Assembly (NCBI GenBank): GCA_017464225.1
Contig: JAFUDW010000215.1
Location: 1-33,522 of the forward strand
DNA length: 33,522 nt
Source: Clostridia bacterium
GTDB lineage: Bacteria; Bacillota_A; Clostridia; Christensenellales; Aristaeellaceae
Direction of reading: 5' to 3'
In this document: piece after piece, positions 32,863 to 33,522 of the stretch
How positions within the stretch are numbered: the first letter of the stretch is position 1
Layout: every line of letters starts with the position of its first letter
The notes under the pieces: model-generated
Told to the model about the DNA's origin: nothing
What the model saw: only the letters and a program-made list of their open reading frames with translations
Database searches by the model: none
Position numbers and translations under genes: made by a program

Positions 32863-33522
32863 TTACTTGAAGATCTCGCGCCAATGATCATGGATAGCGG
32901 GCTGGTTCGCGGCCAGCGCTTCGGTATCGGCCACCAGGTAGTTGATGGCGGAGAGGTCCACGATCAGCTGGTTGGGGTTCTCCAACACCAGGTTGGCGTT
33001 GGCCTGACGGGCGCCGCACTCGTTGTAGATGGCCTGGCCTTCGTCGGAGATCAGGTAGTCAATGAACAGCTTGGCGTTTTCCATGTTCTTGGCGCCCTTG
33101 ATGACGGCGGAGCCGAAAGCGATGGAGGTGACGCCCTCTTCGGGATACACGATGTGGCAGCCCAGCTCGGCGGGATCATCCACTTCGCCCTGCATCTGCA
33201 CCACGGCGGGTTCGTAGGTCAGACCCACGGTGTATTCGCCCTGATAGACGGTCTTGTAGGGGCCGGAGGAAGAGGAGGAGATGACCAGGTCATTGTCATG
33301 CAGGCCCTGGATGTAAGCCCAGGCTTCCTCGCTGTCCCAGCCGCCAAAGTCGGTCAGGATCATCTGCAGGTTGTTCCAGGCGGAGGAGGAGGCGGTGGGA
33401 TCGGCGGAAACGATCTGGCCCTTCAGGGCGGGATCCAGCAGGTCCTTCAGGCCCTTGATGGTGACGCCGGCTTCGGCTTCCAGCTCGTCGTTGACCCACA
33501 GGCAGGGGATCTGGGTGTCATG
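32863..33522 (-). CDS. FbpA/AfuA-type solute-binding protein, C-terminal part (cut by window edge)
   Basis: The last 219 codons are in the window; the N-terminus and signal peptide lie beyond the right edge. The reading frame is open to the edge. Family features include LKDLLDPALKGQIVSADPT (the loop typical of ferric- and phosphonate-type binding proteins), SSSAWNNLQM, GEYTVGLTYEPAV, and NAKLFIDYLISDEGQ near the C-terminus. True ferric-binding proteins have two adjacent tyrosines where this one has Thr-Tyr-Glu-Pro, so iron is less likely. With the fused permease, ATPase and aldolase, a sugar-phosphate ligand (as for AfuA) is a reasonable guess. The stop is TAA at 32863. Confidence 0.9.
   Translation of the reverse strand, partial: HDTQIPCLWVNDELEAEAGVTIKGLKDLLDPALKGQIVSADPTASSSAWNNLQMILTDFGGWDSEEAWAYIQGLHDNDLVISSSSSGPYKTVYQGEYTVGLTYEPAVVQMQGEVDDPAELGCHIVYPEEGVTSIAFGSAVIKGAKNMENAKLFIDYLISDEGQAIYNECGARQANANLVLENPNQLIVDLSAINYLVADTEALAANQPAIHDHWREIFK

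Overview
The window reads as a GC-rich member of the Clostridia (Bacillota). Supporting signs are strong AGGAGG-type ribosome binding sites, sigma-A-like promoters (TTGACA/TATAAT, often with a TGn extension), and a typical Firmicutes gene set (MutS2, ZapA, U32 hydroxylase family, OmpR-type two-component system, DUF3783, CUT1 sugar transporters). The binding proteins carry signal peptides that look cleaved by signal peptidase I rather than lipidated. A Christensenellales-like gut lineage is my guess, but the sequence alone does not prove it.

Layout. (1) 1-2085, minus: two CUT1 sugar-permease genes and the start of a binding-protein gene, read from a good promoter at 2056-2085 that is flanked by three copies of a 12-bp repeat. 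(2) 2111-7382, minus: a second CUT1 operon in the order binding protein, strong hairpin, permease, permease, amidohydrolase-2 enzyme, zinc dehydrogenase. It diverges from a LysR-type regulator (7491-8420), with a perfect 22-bp interrupted palindrome between the two promoters. (3) 8798-11452, minus: a MATE exporter, a Fic protein and a 27-codon remnant of a DUF4869-like gene. (4) 11791-15208, plus: a COG2509 FAD enzyme, a MurA paralogue and a J-domain/TPR protein. (5) 15356-23983, minus: a compact housekeeping operon of cyclophilin, zapA, U32 (RlhA-like), mutS2, response regulator, histidine kinase and ispE, with overlapping or near-touching genes. (6) 24063-28292, plus: metQ-metN-metI-M20 amidohydrolase, preceded by a ~165-nt GC-rich leader and closed by a terminator. 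(7) 28324-28952, plus: a small, apparently frameshifted secreted-peptide gene followed by a DUF3783 gene. (8) 29022 to the right edge, minus: an FbpA/AfuA-type binding protein (partial), a strong hairpin, ATPase, fused double permease and class II aldolase.

The most interesting item is the metQ-like gene at 24266-25159. Its signal peptide is followed by what is normally the second half of MetQ, and the normal first half lies at the C-terminus. The mature protein therefore looks like a complete natural circular permutation of the MetQ/NlpA fold, while the metN and metI partners keep the ordinary order. Other points worth a look are the unassigned leader upstream of it, the tandem 12-bp repeats at the sugar-operon promoter, the two hairpins placed just after binding-protein genes, the class II aldolase in an AfuABC-like operon (suggesting sugar-phosphate uptake), and two decayed small genes.
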